Source: SXXZ01 sp041177965 (GTDB lineage Bacteria; Verrucomicrobiota; Verrucomicrobiia; Limisphaerales; UBA9464). Taken from it: a DNA stretch of 64,000 nucleotides. The stretch lies in the NCBI GenBank assembly GCA_041177965.1, contig JBEGWF010000108.1:1-64000 (forward strand), written 5' to 3'. Made by a program: the position numbers and the translations under genes. The notes beneath the pieces are model-generated. The model had not been told where the DNA came from. It ran no database searches and saw only the letters and a list, made by a program, of their open reading frames with translations. Within the stretch, counting starts at the first letter, position 1; each line of letters begins with the position of its first letter. Shown piece after piece: positions 33,959-42,123 of this stretch.

Positions 33959-35029
33959 GTGCGTGTATCGGATTTCGATTTTGAACTGCCGGCCGAGCTC
34001 ATTGCCCAGCATCCCACACCGGAGCGCGACGCTTCCCGGTTGATGGTATTGGACCGTCGGTCCGGGGGGAGGGAGCACCGCCGATTCACCGATCTGATCG
34101 ATCATCTGCATTCGGGGGATGTGCTGGTGATGAACGATTCGCGGGTCATTCCGGCGCGCCTATTGGGTCACAAGGTCGACTCCCCGGGTCGGGTCGAGTT
34201 GTTGTTGCTCGAGGAGTCCGAACCCGGGTGTTGGTGGGCGATGGTCCGTCCTGGGAAGCGGGTTCGGCCGGGAATGTTCCTGAGATTCGGGGGGGAAGGA
34301 TCCGAAGGCATGGTCTGCGAGGTGCTCGAGAAGAACCCGGAGGGACATGTCCGGGTCCGCTGGGAGCAGCCGGGATCGTTTTGGGAATCCCTCCTGAGGA
34401 TCGGTCGGATGCCCTTGCCGCCGTACATCGAGCGGGGCGAAACCGGAGCCACCCGGCAGGACGACTCCCGCTACCAGACGGTCTATGCCCGGAACGCCGG
34501 TTCCGTGGCCGCGCCGACGGCGGGACTCCATTTCACCGAGCGGGTGTTGGAGGCCCTGCGGGCCAAGGGTGTCCTCCTGCGTCAGGTCACCCTCCACGTC
34601 GGCGCGGGCACGTTCCTACCGGTGAAGGCCGATCGCGTCGATGAGCATGTGATGCACGAGGAACGCTACGAAGTGGGGGCCGACACCGCGGCCGCCCTCC
34701 GGGAGGCCAAGGCCACCGGTCGGCGCGTGGTCGCCGTCGGCACCACCAGCCTCCGCGTGCTCGAGACCGTGGCCCTCCAGTCCGATGGCCCGATCCGTCC
34801 GTGCAGCGGACGCACGCGGATCTTCGTGCATCCCCCGTACCGATTCCGGATGGTCGATGCGTTGCTGACCAATTTCCATCTGCCCCGGAGCACCCTGCTG
34901 ATGCTGGTGAGCGCCTTCGCCGATCCGGGAGGGACCGGTGGGCGCGACCGCGTCCTCGCGGCCTATGCGGAGGCGATCCGGGAGCGGTACCGTTTCTTCA
35001 GCTATGGCGACGCGATGTTCATCCACTGA
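33959..35029 (+). CDS. queA: S-adenosylmethionine:tRNA ribosyltransferase-isomerase
   Basis: QueA transfers and isomerises the ribosyl group of SAM onto preQ1-modified tRNA to make epoxyqueuosine. The 356-residue protein begins at a GTG with the family opening VSDFDFELPAELIAQHP, followed by DVLVMNDSRVIPARL, GRVELLLLEE, RYQTVYARNAGSVAAPTAGLHFT, GAGTFLPVKADRVDEHVMHEE and TNFHLPRSTLLMLVSAFA, all in the usual order. The length is normal. The stop lies inside the start of the next gene. tgt and queG are not in the window. Confidence 0.97.
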   Translation: MRVSDFDFELPAELIAQHPTPERDASRLMVLDRRSGGREHRRFTDLIDHLHSGDVLVMNDSRVIPARLLGHKVDSPGRVELLLLEESEPGCWWAMVRPGKRVRPGMFLRFGGEGSEGMVCEVLEKNPEGHVRVRWEQPGSFWESLLRIGRMPLPPYIERGETGATRQDDSRYQTVYARNAGSVAAPTAGLHFTERVLEALRAKGVLLRQVTLHVGAGTFLPVKADRVDEHVMHEERYEVGADTAAALREAKATGRRVVAVGTTSLRVLETVALQSDGPIRPCSGRTRIFVHPPYRFRMVDALLTNFHLPRSTLLMLVSAFADPGGTGGRDRVLAAYAEAIRERYRFFSYGDAMFIH

Positions 35030-35765
35030 TGCGGTTCCCCCGGCGGGAGGTCCGTCAAAGGCCCCTCACGTCGTCATCAACATGGCCATGACGGCCGACG
35101 GCAAGGTGGCCACCGCCGGACGCGAGGTGACCACCTTCGGGAGCCCGGCCGACCAGCGGGCGCTGTATGCGCTCCGCGCCACCGCCGATGCCCTGATGTG
35201 CGGGGCGCGGACCGTCGAGGAGACCGGAGCCACCCTCGGTACGGGTGCCCCGGTCTTCGCGGATGCCCGCCGGCGAGCGGGTCTCGCCCCGGAGGCTCTG
35301 CGCGTGGTGGTCAGCGGTTCGGCCTCGTTGTCCTCCGCTGCGGAGATTTGGAAGCATCCTGGCGCCCCCATCGTCATCCTGACCTCGGCCAAGGCTCGTC
35401 CTGAGGACCGTGAACGATTACGAAAGCTCGGGGCCCGGGTTTGGGAGTCCCCGGGCGATCGCATCGATTTCCCGGAGGCCCTGGCCTGGCTGGGGCGGGA
35501 ATTCGGTGTCCGGCGTCTGGTGGCCGAGGGAGGCGGATTGTTGAACGCCGCGTTGCTGGCCGCCGATCAGGTCGACGAACTGCGCCTGACCTGGGTCCCC
35601 CGCATCTTCGGGGGGCGTGAGGCTCCCACCATCGCCGATGGCCCCTTGGCGGCGACCCTGGCGGATGCGGTGGGTTTCCGGTGGGCACGGGTCCGGTCGG
35701 TGGGCGACGAGCGCTTCCTGCGCCTCGTGCGGGACCGTCGGCGGGTCACTTCGCGCCCTGCCTGA
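35004..35765 (+). CDS. RibD-type reductase (5-amino-6-ribosylaminouracil reductase-like)
   Basis: A 253-residue stand-alone reductase related to the C-terminal half of RibD, which reduces a pyrimidine intermediate of riboflavin synthesis with NADPH. The family core VVINMAMTADGKVAT at about 32-46 is followed by DALMCGARTVEETG, a variable middle, EGGGLLNAALLAA, and a strand pair ending RIFGGREAPT. The chosen ATG at 35004 lies 26 bases inside queA in another frame; the conserved region starts about 30 residues later. No deaminase domain is fused. The 3' end overlaps the convergent cytochrome-like gene by 20 bases. Confidence 0.82.
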   Translation: MATRCSSTDAVPPAGGPSKAPHVVINMAMTADGKVATAGREVTTFGSPADQRALYALRATADALMCGARTVEETGATLGTGAPVFADARRRAGLAPEALRVVVSGSASLSSAAEIWKHPGAPIVILTSAKARPEDRERLRKLGARVWESPGDRIDFPEALAWLGREFGVRRLVAEGGGLLNAALLAADQVDELRLTWVPRIFGGREAPTIADGPLAATLADAVGFRWARVRSVGDERFLRLVRDRRRVTSRPA

Positions 35766-36495
35766 TCCACTCCTCCACCTGCTTGAGCCCCTTGTCGGCG
35801 ATGCGATGGGACTCCGGTTTGGGGATGTCCTCGTCCTTGCCCGCCAGGATGGTCAGGAGGCTCGATTTCTTGGGGTCGCCCGGTGCGATGACCTTGCCGT
35901 ACGACTTGCCCCCGGCCAGGACTCGTTCAAGCGATTCCGTCGAGAATCCGCCCTCGGCCGAGGTCCCGGAGTGGCATTTCGCGCAGGATTCGGAGAGGAG
36001 CTTTCGGATGTCGGGGTCGAAGCGCACCGGAGTGACCACCTCGGTGATCGGTCCATCGGGCCAGACGGCCCCCTGATCGATCCACCCGCGAAGCAGGCTG
36101 ATCTGCTCGCGGGTCAGCGGATCGCTTTCGCCGGGTTTGCCGCCCGGCGGAGGCATGAGCATCTCGTCGATGAGGCCCGCGGCCATCAGGATGATCGCGC
36201 TCTGGGCGCTCTTGCCGGGTTGGATCGCCGGACCGTGGTCGTCCGTCACCTTGAAGGCCCCCTCCTTGGTGTCCATGCGGTACTTGCCCTTCTGCTTTTC
36301 GGCCCCATGGCACTTGAAGCAGGCGGCCTTGAAGATCGGATGGACCTCGGTCTTGAAATCCACCGGCCGCGTGAGTGGCGGCGGCAGCTTGGCCAGTTCG
36401 GTTGCCGGAATCGGGACTTGTGACCACAGGGTGCCCGACAGCGCGGTAAGACATGGGAGCCATCGTACCCCGGAGGATCGCCAGCGTGGGATCAT
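35746..36495 (-). CDS. Exported c-type cytochrome domain protein (PSCyt1-like)
   Basis: A 249-residue protein with a hydrophobic N-terminal region (residues about 10-28) that may be a signal peptide. Two haem-binding CxxCH sites are visible: CFKCHG at about residue 60 and CAKCHSG at about 169. The first belongs to the segment HPIFKAACFKCHGAEKQKG, which is typical of the planctomycete/verrucomicrobial cytochrome C (PSCyt1) domain. A second related repeat covers the second half. Proteins of this type are often fused to larger enzymes, but here the domain stands alone. A role in periplasmic electron transfer is likely. The gene converges on the RibD-type reductase. Confidence 0.85.
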   Translation of the reverse strand: MIPRWRSSGVRWLPCLTALSGTLWSQVPIPATELAKLPPPLTRPVDFKTEVHPIFKAACFKCHGAEKQKGKYRMDTKEGAFKVTDDHGPAIQPGKSAQSAIILMAAGLIDEMLMPPPGGKPGESDPLTREQISLLRGWIDQGAVWPDGPITEVVTPVRFDPDIRKLLSESCAKCHSGTSAEGGFSTESLERVLAGGKSYGKVIAPGDPKKSSLLTILAGKDEDIPKPESHRIADKGLKQVEEWIRQGAK

Positions 36496-36566
36496 GAGGC
36501 GGATCTTAGGTGCGGTCAGCGGGCGAGGAAAGGGCCTGTTTCGGTGACCGACCGCCGCGATGAACC

Positions 36567-37301
36567 TCATCGCCGGAACCAGAACGTCAGGAGGGGCACC
36601 CAGAGGAGGGTCGGCAGCAGGTTGGCCTGGGGCACCTTTCGGAGGCCCGCGAGGGTGGGCGCGCTGCAGAGGATCAGCAGATCGGTCGCCAACATCAGTG
36701 GTGCGGCGGAGCTTCCCGCCAAAAAACCGACGGCCGCCGCCGTGGCCCCGGCCGTCCAGAGCGCCTGCCAGGCCGCGACGGGGGCCACCACACGGGCGAC
36801 GAGATCGGGGGAGGGGCCCGAGGCGAGGCTTCGGCACCAGGACAGCAGGGCGGCCCCATCGAGGATCGACTTCAGGGCAAGCCCCTGCCAACGGCCGTCC
36901 AATCCTTCCTGGATCGATGCGGGGATCAGCAGCGGGTTGAGGGCCATCAACAGTCCCAGAGACCGGGCGTTCCGTGCTTCGAGGGCATCGGTGGGGCCTC
37001 CGGGCGGTGCTGTCGACAGACCTTTCCCCCAGGCATCCAAGCGGCGCTGCAGCCCCAGCGCCCGGCCTGTCAGGTTGCCCAGGACCAACCCGGCGCCGGC
37101 GATGCCCAGGAACCGAAGGATGCCATCGCCCGGGGAAGGCAGGGCCCGGGCGAGGCCGCTCCCTCCCAGGGCCACCGCCAGACCGGCCACCCCCCATCGG
37201 AGGCGGCCGATGCTGGTGGCCGTCGAGGGAACCGGAGCCCCCCAACGGGCCCCCATCAGCGCCCCCGCGGCGGTCATTGCATTGATCCACGATCCGAGCA
37301 C
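36567..37301 (-). CDS. DUF554 family membrane protein
   Basis: A 244-residue integral membrane protein with about seven hydrophobic segments. The opening MLGSWINAMTAAGALMGARWG and the internal KSILDGAALLSW motif match the DUF554 (YdfK) family of small integral membrane proteins, for which no function is known. A glycine-rich GIAGAGLVLGNLTGRALGL segment is also typical. The 72-base gap to the cytochrome gene and the same strand allow a shared transcript. It diverges from the CBM48 gene. Confidence 0.72.
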   Translation of the reverse strand: MLGSWINAMTAAGALMGARWGAPVPSTATSIGRLRWGVAGLAVALGGSGLARALPSPGDGILRFLGIAGAGLVLGNLTGRALGLQRRLDAWGKGLSTAPPGGPTDALEARNARSLGLLMALNPLLIPASIQEGLDGRWQGLALKSILDGAALLSWCRSLASGPSPDLVARVVAPVAAWQALWTAGATAAAVGFLAGSSAAPLMLATDLLILCSAPTLAGLRKVPQANLLPTLLWVPLLTFWFRR

Positions 37302-37505
37302 CGGTCCGGAGGCTCCCCGGAATCGCCGAATCCCGCAACCCGTCGTGCGCCCGTCGTCGTGCGCCGGGGTGCCTTCGACTTTTTGGCTCCGTTGACTCGG
37401 TTTGGTCTTGCTCCGAGTTTACAAATGGTTTTCTTAGCCGGCTTCCGTCCGTCGGCGACCGCCGACGGACGGACCGTCGAACGCATCCCGATCCGAAAAA
37501 CCTCC

Positions 37506-37817
37506 ATGAGCCAGGCCCCCCGTCCCTTTGGTCTTCCACGAGCCTCCGCTCCCAAGGCGCTGGTCCCGGTGAACTTCATCTGCCTGGCGCCCGGGGCCCA
37601 GAGCGTCGCCGTGGTGGGGGATTTCAACGACTGGAACCCCCAGGCCCACCCCTTGGCGCAGGCCTTCGACGGATCGTGGCAGGGGTCCCTCAAGCTCCGG
37701 CACGGCCACCACCGGTACGCCTTCTGGGTGGACGGGACCCTGCAGGTCGATCCGCGGGGCCAGGGGGTCAGCCGCAACGACCAGGGGGAGCGGGTCTCCC
37801 TGATCGCGGTCAGTTGA
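37506..37817 (+). CDS. Stand-alone glycogen-binding (CBM48/AMPK-type) protein
   Basis: A 103-residue protein formed almost entirely by one carbohydrate-binding module of the CBM48/isoamylase N-terminal type: VNFICLAPGAQSVAVVGDFNDW at about 22-43, then GSWQGSLKLRHGHHRYAFWVDG at about 56-77, and a closing VDPRGQGVSRNDQG. Tryptophans at the glycan-binding surface are present. Normally this module is attached to a branching or debranching enzyme; here it stands alone. The ATG at 37506 was chosen because it starts a proline-rich leader; the open frame extends further upstream. A small soluble glycogen-binding role is possible. It lies 61 bases before gspF. Confidence 0.75.
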   Translation: MSQAPRPFGLPRASAPKALVPVNFICLAPGAQSVAVVGDFNDWNPQAHPLAQAFDGSWQGSLKLRHGHHRYAFWVDGTLQVDPRGQGVSRNDQGERVSLIAVS

Positions 37818-37878
37818 CCGCCCCGATCGCGGACGGTGGAACTTTCGGCGCGCGCCGGTTATCCAAACGGCACGCGAC

Positions 37879-39156
37879 ATGGCGCAATTCAACTACAAGG
37901 CACGGCGGCGCTCGGGCGAGCCGGTGGAAGGGGTCCTGGAGGCCGCCGACCGCGCGGCGGCCGTCGCCCAGATCGAGCGGATGGGGGTCATGCCCGTTTC
38001 GGTGATCCCGGCTCAGGGGTCCGCCAAGCCGGTCAAGTCGGCCGCACGCGCCGGATCGGGGCCCGGAGGGGTTGCCGGGGCCGGCCTGGGCCGGTTGTTC
38101 GCGAGGGGGCCCAAGAAGCCGGGCCTCAAGGAATTGGCCATGTACACCCTGCAGTTGGCCAACCTGCTGCGCGCCGGCATGCCCCTCACCATGGCCCTGC
38201 GCAGCATGGAGAGCCTGTCTTCGAAGGGCATCCCGGGCGAGGTCAGCCGACAACTCAAGCAGGATGTCACCGAGGGTCGCGGCCTGTCCGAGGCCATGGC
38301 CCGCCAGAACCATGTCTTCCCCGACCTGGTCATCAACATGGTCCGGGCCGGCGAGCAATCCGGCGCGCTCGAGGAGGTGCTGCGCCGGCAGGCCGCCCAT
38401 TTCGACCGGTTCGCCGAGGTCCAGTCGAAGTTCAAATCGGCCATGATCTACCCGGCGGTGGTCTGCGTGGTCGGCGGCGCGCTCGTCATCTTCTTCATGA
38501 CGGTCATGCTGCCGAAGTTCATGACCCTCTTCGACAACACCAAGATCGAGTTGCCGGCCATGACCAAGATGCTCATCGCCATCAGTGGCTTCCTGAGCGG
38601 TTACTGGTGGGCGTTGCTGTTGGCCGGAGGGGGAGCCGTGGTGGCCTTCCGGCGCTACCGGGCCAGCAAGGCCGGACGCGAGTCGCTGGACCGTCTGGTG
38701 ATGCGCCTGCCGGTCATCGGCAAGGTGGTGCGGCTCAACCTGTTCGGTCAGTTCGCGCGCACGCTCTCGACCCTGCTGCAGAACGGCGTGCCGGTGTTGC
38801 AGGCCCTGCGCATCACCGAGCAGGTCATGCCCAACGTGGTCATCCAGGAGGCGATCGCCCGGACGAGGGAGGCCGTCACCGATGGCAAGACCCTTGCCCA
38901 ACCGCTCGCCAAGAGCCGGTTGTTCCCCCAGCTGATGATCGACCTGATCAAGATCGGCGAGGAGACCGGCGACGTGCCGGCGGCGCTCTCCAACGTGGCC
39001 GACACCTACGAGAACGACCTCAACGTCGGCCTGACGGCGATGACCAACCTGATCCAGCCGGTGATCATCGTGGCCATCGCCTTCGTCGTCGGATTCATGC
39101 TGCTCGGCGTGATGTCGGCGATGTTCAAGATCACCGAGAGCATCTCCACCCGGTGA
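37879..39156 (+). CDS. gspF: Type II secretion/type IV pilus inner-membrane protein GspF
   Basis: GspF (PilC family) is the polytopic platform protein of type II secretion and type IV pilus machines. The 425-residue protein has the N-terminal cytoplasmic domain (AQFNYKARRRSGEPVEGVLEA), two repeats of the T2SSF domain (about 92-215 and 295-418), and three main membrane segments (about 185-205, 230-250 and 395-415). The motif GEETGDVPAALSNVADTYEND is typical. It heads a five-gene operon; the next start is 12 bases after its stop. No GspE ATPase or GspD secretin gene is nearby, so the machine is completed elsewhere. Confidence 0.93.
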   Translation: MAQFNYKARRRSGEPVEGVLEAADRAAAVAQIERMGVMPVSVIPAQGSAKPVKSAARAGSGPGGVAGAGLGRLFARGPKKPGLKELAMYTLQLANLLRAGMPLTMALRSMESLSSKGIPGEVSRQLKQDVTEGRGLSEAMARQNHVFPDLVINMVRAGEQSGALEEVLRRQAAHFDRFAEVQSKFKSAMIYPAVVCVVGGALVIFFMTVMLPKFMTLFDNTKIELPAMTKMLIAISGFLSGYWWALLLAGGGAVVAFRRYRASKAGRESLDRLVMRLPVIGKVVRLNLFGQFARTLSTLLQNGVPVLQALRITEQVMPNVVIQEAIARTREAVTDGKTLAQPLAKSRLFPQLMIDLIKIGEETGDVPAALSNVADTYENDLNVGLTAMTNLIQPVIIVAIAFVVGFMLLGVMSAMFKITESISTR

Positions 39157-39168
39157 CCCGCCGGAGCG

Positions 39169-39753
39169 ATGACCCCCACCGATCCCATCCGCCGCCGCCG
39201 CCCGCGAACCGCGGCCTTCACCATGATCGAACTGGTGGTGGCCGTCATGCTGGTGGCCGTGATGATGTTCGTGGCGGTGCCCCGCTTCATGGGCGTCAAG
39301 AAGAGTCCGATGGCGGAGGCCCTGGAGGTGATGGAGTCGGCCTGCAACGAGGCGCGGGCGCGGGCCATCATGGGCAACCGGCCCATGCAGGTGGTGCTCT
39401 ACGGGGCCGAGGGCCGGGTGCTCGTCGAGCCCGCCCCCGAGGGGGTGATGGGGGCCACCAACGGCGTCTCCATGGCATCGTTCGACCGACTTCGGGAAGC
39501 CCCGGATCCGGGCTCGGGCCCCCTGTCCAAGCCGCCCTATCACGGCCAACTGAACGAAGACGTCGCCTTCCGCAGCCTGCAGGTGAATGGTCTCGACATG
39601 ATGAATTCGTCGCTGGCGGCCATCCGGTTCTTTCCCAACGGCACCAGCGATGCGATGACCGCCGAGCTCAGTTGGCTCAAGCGCGGGCTCGAACTCAAGC
39701 GTTTGACGCTGGAGGTCATCACCGCCCGGCTTTCCATCGAGGATCTCCGATGA
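39169..39753 (+). CDS. GspH-like pseudopilin
   Basis: A 194-residue prepilin-like protein. The class III leader ends RTAAFTMIELVVAVMLVAVMMF at about 12-37, with alanine instead of glycine before the methylated phenylalanine and the expected E at +5. A globular domain of about 150 residues follows, with the GspH-type strand VVLYGAEGRVLVEP. It is likely to be a minor pseudopilin of the type II secretion tip complex. The stop overlaps the start of the next gene as ATGA. Confidence 0.8.
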   Translation: MTPTDPIRRRRPRTAAFTMIELVVAVMLVAVMMFVAVPRFMGVKKSPMAEALEVMESACNEARARAIMGNRPMQVVLYGAEGRVLVEPAPEGVMGATNGVSMASFDRLREAPDPGSGPLSKPPYHGQLNEDVAFRSLQVNGLDMMNSSLAAIRFFPNGTSDAMTAELSWLKRGLELKRLTLEVITARLSIEDLR

Positions 39754-40154
39754 GGCCTTCCCTGGTCATCCCGGCCGCTCGTGGACGCCGCCCGCGGGGA
39801 TTCACCCTGATCGAGGTGGCCGTCGCCTCGGCCATCATGGCGCTGGCGCTCTTCGGCTTCATCTCCGTCTGCTCCACGGCGCTCAAGTCCGCCAAGTCCC
39901 TCAACCGGGTCGAGGTCGACGCCAGCAGCCTCGCGGCCGAACTGTCGATCTCGAACCGCCTCGAGGAGATGTCCGACCATGGCGATTTCGGGAAGCTGTA
40001 CCCGGGTTACCAGTGGAGCCGCTCGGTCTACGAGGTGGGCACCAACGGCCTCTTCCGCGCCGATTTCGTGGTATCCGGCGGGCCCAGAGGCTCGGAGCGC
40101 CGCATGAGCGTGCTCTATTTCCCCAAGCAATACGTCCAGGGGGCCCGACAATGA
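39750..40154 (+). CDS. GspI-like pseudopilin
   Basis: A 134-residue pseudopilin. The leader (RPRGFTLIEVAVASAIMALALFGF) has the canonical G/F cleavage site and E at +5, followed by a hydrophobic helix and a small domain typical of GspI in size. The gene order H-I-J-K supports this call. It starts on an ATGA overlap and ends with another on gspJ. Confidence 0.82.
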   Translation: MRPSLVIPAARGRRPRGFTLIEVAVASAIMALALFGFISVCSTALKSAKSLNRVEVDASSLAAELSISNRLEEMSDHGDFGKLYPGYQWSRSVYEVGTNGLFRADFVVSGGPRGSERRMSVLYFPKQYVQGARQ

Positions 40155-40840
40155 GATCCGTGGGATGCCATCGGAGCCGTCGATCCGGGCGGAAAGGCTT
40201 CACGGTGATGGAGGTGATGGTGGCCGTCTTCCTCTTCGCCCTGATCCTCCTCATGATCTACTCGACCTGGAGGCTCATCTTCCAGAGTTCTCAGGCGGCG
40301 ATCCGCTCCACCACCGACTCCCAGCGGGCCCGGATGGCCATGCGCACCCTCGAGGACGCCCTCTCCTCGGCCACGATGTTCGCCTCCAACCCGAGGCTCT
40401 ATTTCTTCCAGGCCGACACCTCCGGCCAGTTCGCCGCGGTGAGCTTCGCGGCCGACCTCTCCGATTCCTTCCCCAACAGCGGGATGTTCGGTGGCGAACG
40501 GTTGCGCCGCGTGAGCTTCTACGTGCCCCCCGGCGGCAACGACCTGGTGCTCGAGCAGAACTCGCTCCTGGCCGACTTCGAGCAGGGTGGGGAGCCCGCG
40601 GGGCTCGTCCTCGCCCGCGATGTGCAGTTGTTCCAGTTGGAGTTCTGGGATGGCCAGCAGCGCGACTTCGTCGAGGAGTGGCTCTCCACCAACCAGTTGC
40701 CCGTCATCGTCCGGGTCACGCTCGGTTTCGGTCAGCCGAAGGGATCCCGCGAGCCCGCCCAGATCGTGAGCCGGGTGGTCCGATTGCCCACGGTCGCCGT
40801 GCCGCGCGAGGCCCAGGGCATGATCGGAGGGGCCCCGTGA
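40151..40840 (+). CDS. GspJ-like pseudopilin
   Basis: A 229-residue pseudopilin with the cleavage motif RKGFTVMEVMVAVFLF at about 13-28 (E at +5) and a larger beta-rich domain, as in GspJ. The middle contains aromatic-rich strands (FYVPPGGNDLVLEQNSLL). GspJ works with GspI and GspK at the tip of the pseudopilus. Start ATGA overlap with gspI-like; stop TGA is shared with the GTG start of gspK. Confidence 0.82.
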   Translation: MRSVGCHRSRRSGRKGFTVMEVMVAVFLFALILLMIYSTWRLIFQSSQAAIRSTTDSQRARMAMRTLEDALSSATMFASNPRLYFFQADTSGQFAAVSFAADLSDSFPNSGMFGGERLRRVSFYVPPGGNDLVLEQNSLLADFEQGGEPAGLVLARDVQLFQLEFWDGQQRDFVEEWLSTNQLPVIVRVTLGFGQPKGSREPAQIVSRVVRLPTVAVPREAQGMIGGAP

Positions 40841-41967
40841 CGATCCGACCGCTCCTGATCCGGGACGGCCCCCACGGGCGCCGCCGGGGCGTGGCGCTGC
40901 TGATCGTCATGCTGTTGACCTTCGCCATGGCGGTGATCGTCACGGCCTTCGCCTACACCATGAAGGTCGAGGGGCGACTGGCCACCCGCACCCAGAGCGA
41001 GAGCGAGACCGAGTGGATGGGGCGGTCGGGCATCGAGATGGCCAAGTGGGTGCTTTCGTTGTCCCGTCAGATCCCGGGTGAGCAGGCCTACGATGGCCTC
41101 AACCAGTTCTGGGCCGGAGGCATGGGCATGACCAACGTCGCCGACAATCCGTTCGAGGGCGTCTCGCTCCAGGATGTCCCGCTGGGCGACGGGACCATCT
41201 CCATCGAGATCGTCGACGCCGAGCGGTACCTGAACCTCAACTCCATCGCCACCCGCAACCCGCAACTGCTCGAGCTGATCCTGCAATTGTGCGGGTCCGG
41301 TGCGGCCGATTCGGCCGACATCTCGGCGGCCATCCGTGATTGGATCGACCCGAACGACGACCCTGCCATGGGAGGCGGTGCCGAGAGCGAGTTCTACCGC
41401 ATGCTCAACCCGCCCTACATCGCCAAGAACGGACCCATCGACGACCTCTCCGAACTGCTCAAGATCCGGGGCGTGACCCCGCAACTCTACTGGGGGCCCC
41501 GGGGCGGTGGCGGGTCTGTGCCGCCGTCGAACGACCCGTCCGGCCGGCGCACGCAGGCGACGTTCCTGGGTCAGGGCATCTCCGGGACGGTGGGCCTTGT
41601 GGACGTCTTCTCGGCGGTCTCCAGCGGGCAGGTGAACATCAACACCGCACCCTATCCGGTGCTGGTCATGGCCTGCGGCGGCGACGAGAACATCGCCCGA
41701 AACATCCTGGAGCAGCGGGCCGGGCCGGACGGGGTGGACGGCACCTACGACGACGCCCCGGCCCGAGGTCCCCAGGATATCGCGCGGTTGCAGGGGGTGC
41801 CGGTCCTTCCCAACCAGGGTACCCCGCTGGCGGTCTTCTCCACGGTCAGCAGCACCTTCGAAGTCCGGGTCGATGCCCGTTTGGGGGCCCTGTCCCGCCG
41901 CTATGTGGCCGTGCTGAGGCGCAGCAGCCTGCGCGAGATGCCGGTGTTGACCTTCCGGAGGGAGTGA
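40837..41967 (+). CDS. gspK: GspK-like pseudopilin
   Basis: A 376-residue protein that starts at a GTG overlapping the previous stop. The leader (RRRGVALLIVMLLTFAMAVIV) matches the GspK prepilin pattern (G-V-A-L-L-x-V) and, as expected for GspK, lacks the E at +5. A large domain with SAM-like helices follows: VDAERYLNLNS at about 127-137, the DWIDPNDDP calcium-binding-like loop at about 168-176, and VNINTAPYPVLV at about 267-278. GspK caps the pseudopilus tip. It is the last gene of the gspFHIJK group. Confidence 0.92.
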   Translation: MTIRPLLIRDGPHGRRRGVALLIVMLLTFAMAVIVTAFAYTMKVEGRLATRTQSESETEWMGRSGIEMAKWVLSLSRQIPGEQAYDGLNQFWAGGMGMTNVADNPFEGVSLQDVPLGDGTISIEIVDAERYLNLNSIATRNPQLLELILQLCGSGAADSADISAAIRDWIDPNDDPAMGGGAESEFYRMLNPPYIAKNGPIDDLSELLKIRGVTPQLYWGPRGGGGSVPPSNDPSGRRTQATFLGQGISGTVGLVDVFSAVSSGQVNINTAPYPVLVMACGGDENIARNILEQRAGPDGVDGTYDDAPARGPQDIARLQGVPVLPNQGTPLAVFSTVSSTFEVRVDARLGALSRRYVAVLRRSSLREMPVLTFRRE

Positions 41968-41988
41968 ACCGCTCCGCAATCATCGGCG

Positions 41989-42018
41989 AAGACGTCCCCG
42001 ACCAAGACGTCCCCGACC
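41989..42018. repeat. 15-bp tandem duplication
   Basis: AAGACGTCCCCGACC occurs twice in a row (41989-42003 and 42004-42018) in the short gap between gspK and the convergent pilin-like gene. It may be a recent slippage event. No function is evident. Confidence 0.85.
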
Positions 42019-42123
42019 ATATGGCCGGGGATCCGGCGGGCGAGGGGGGCTCGCTTCCGGCCCATCGCTGCTCCGTCAAGGAAGGCCCCGGGCCCGTCAC
42101 AAACCCTCAAAGAAACAAACGCG

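Noticed and set aside
35029..35091. ATG at 35029 overlapping the queA stop as a start for the reductase
   Set aside because: It is in a different frame from the conserved reductase sequence.
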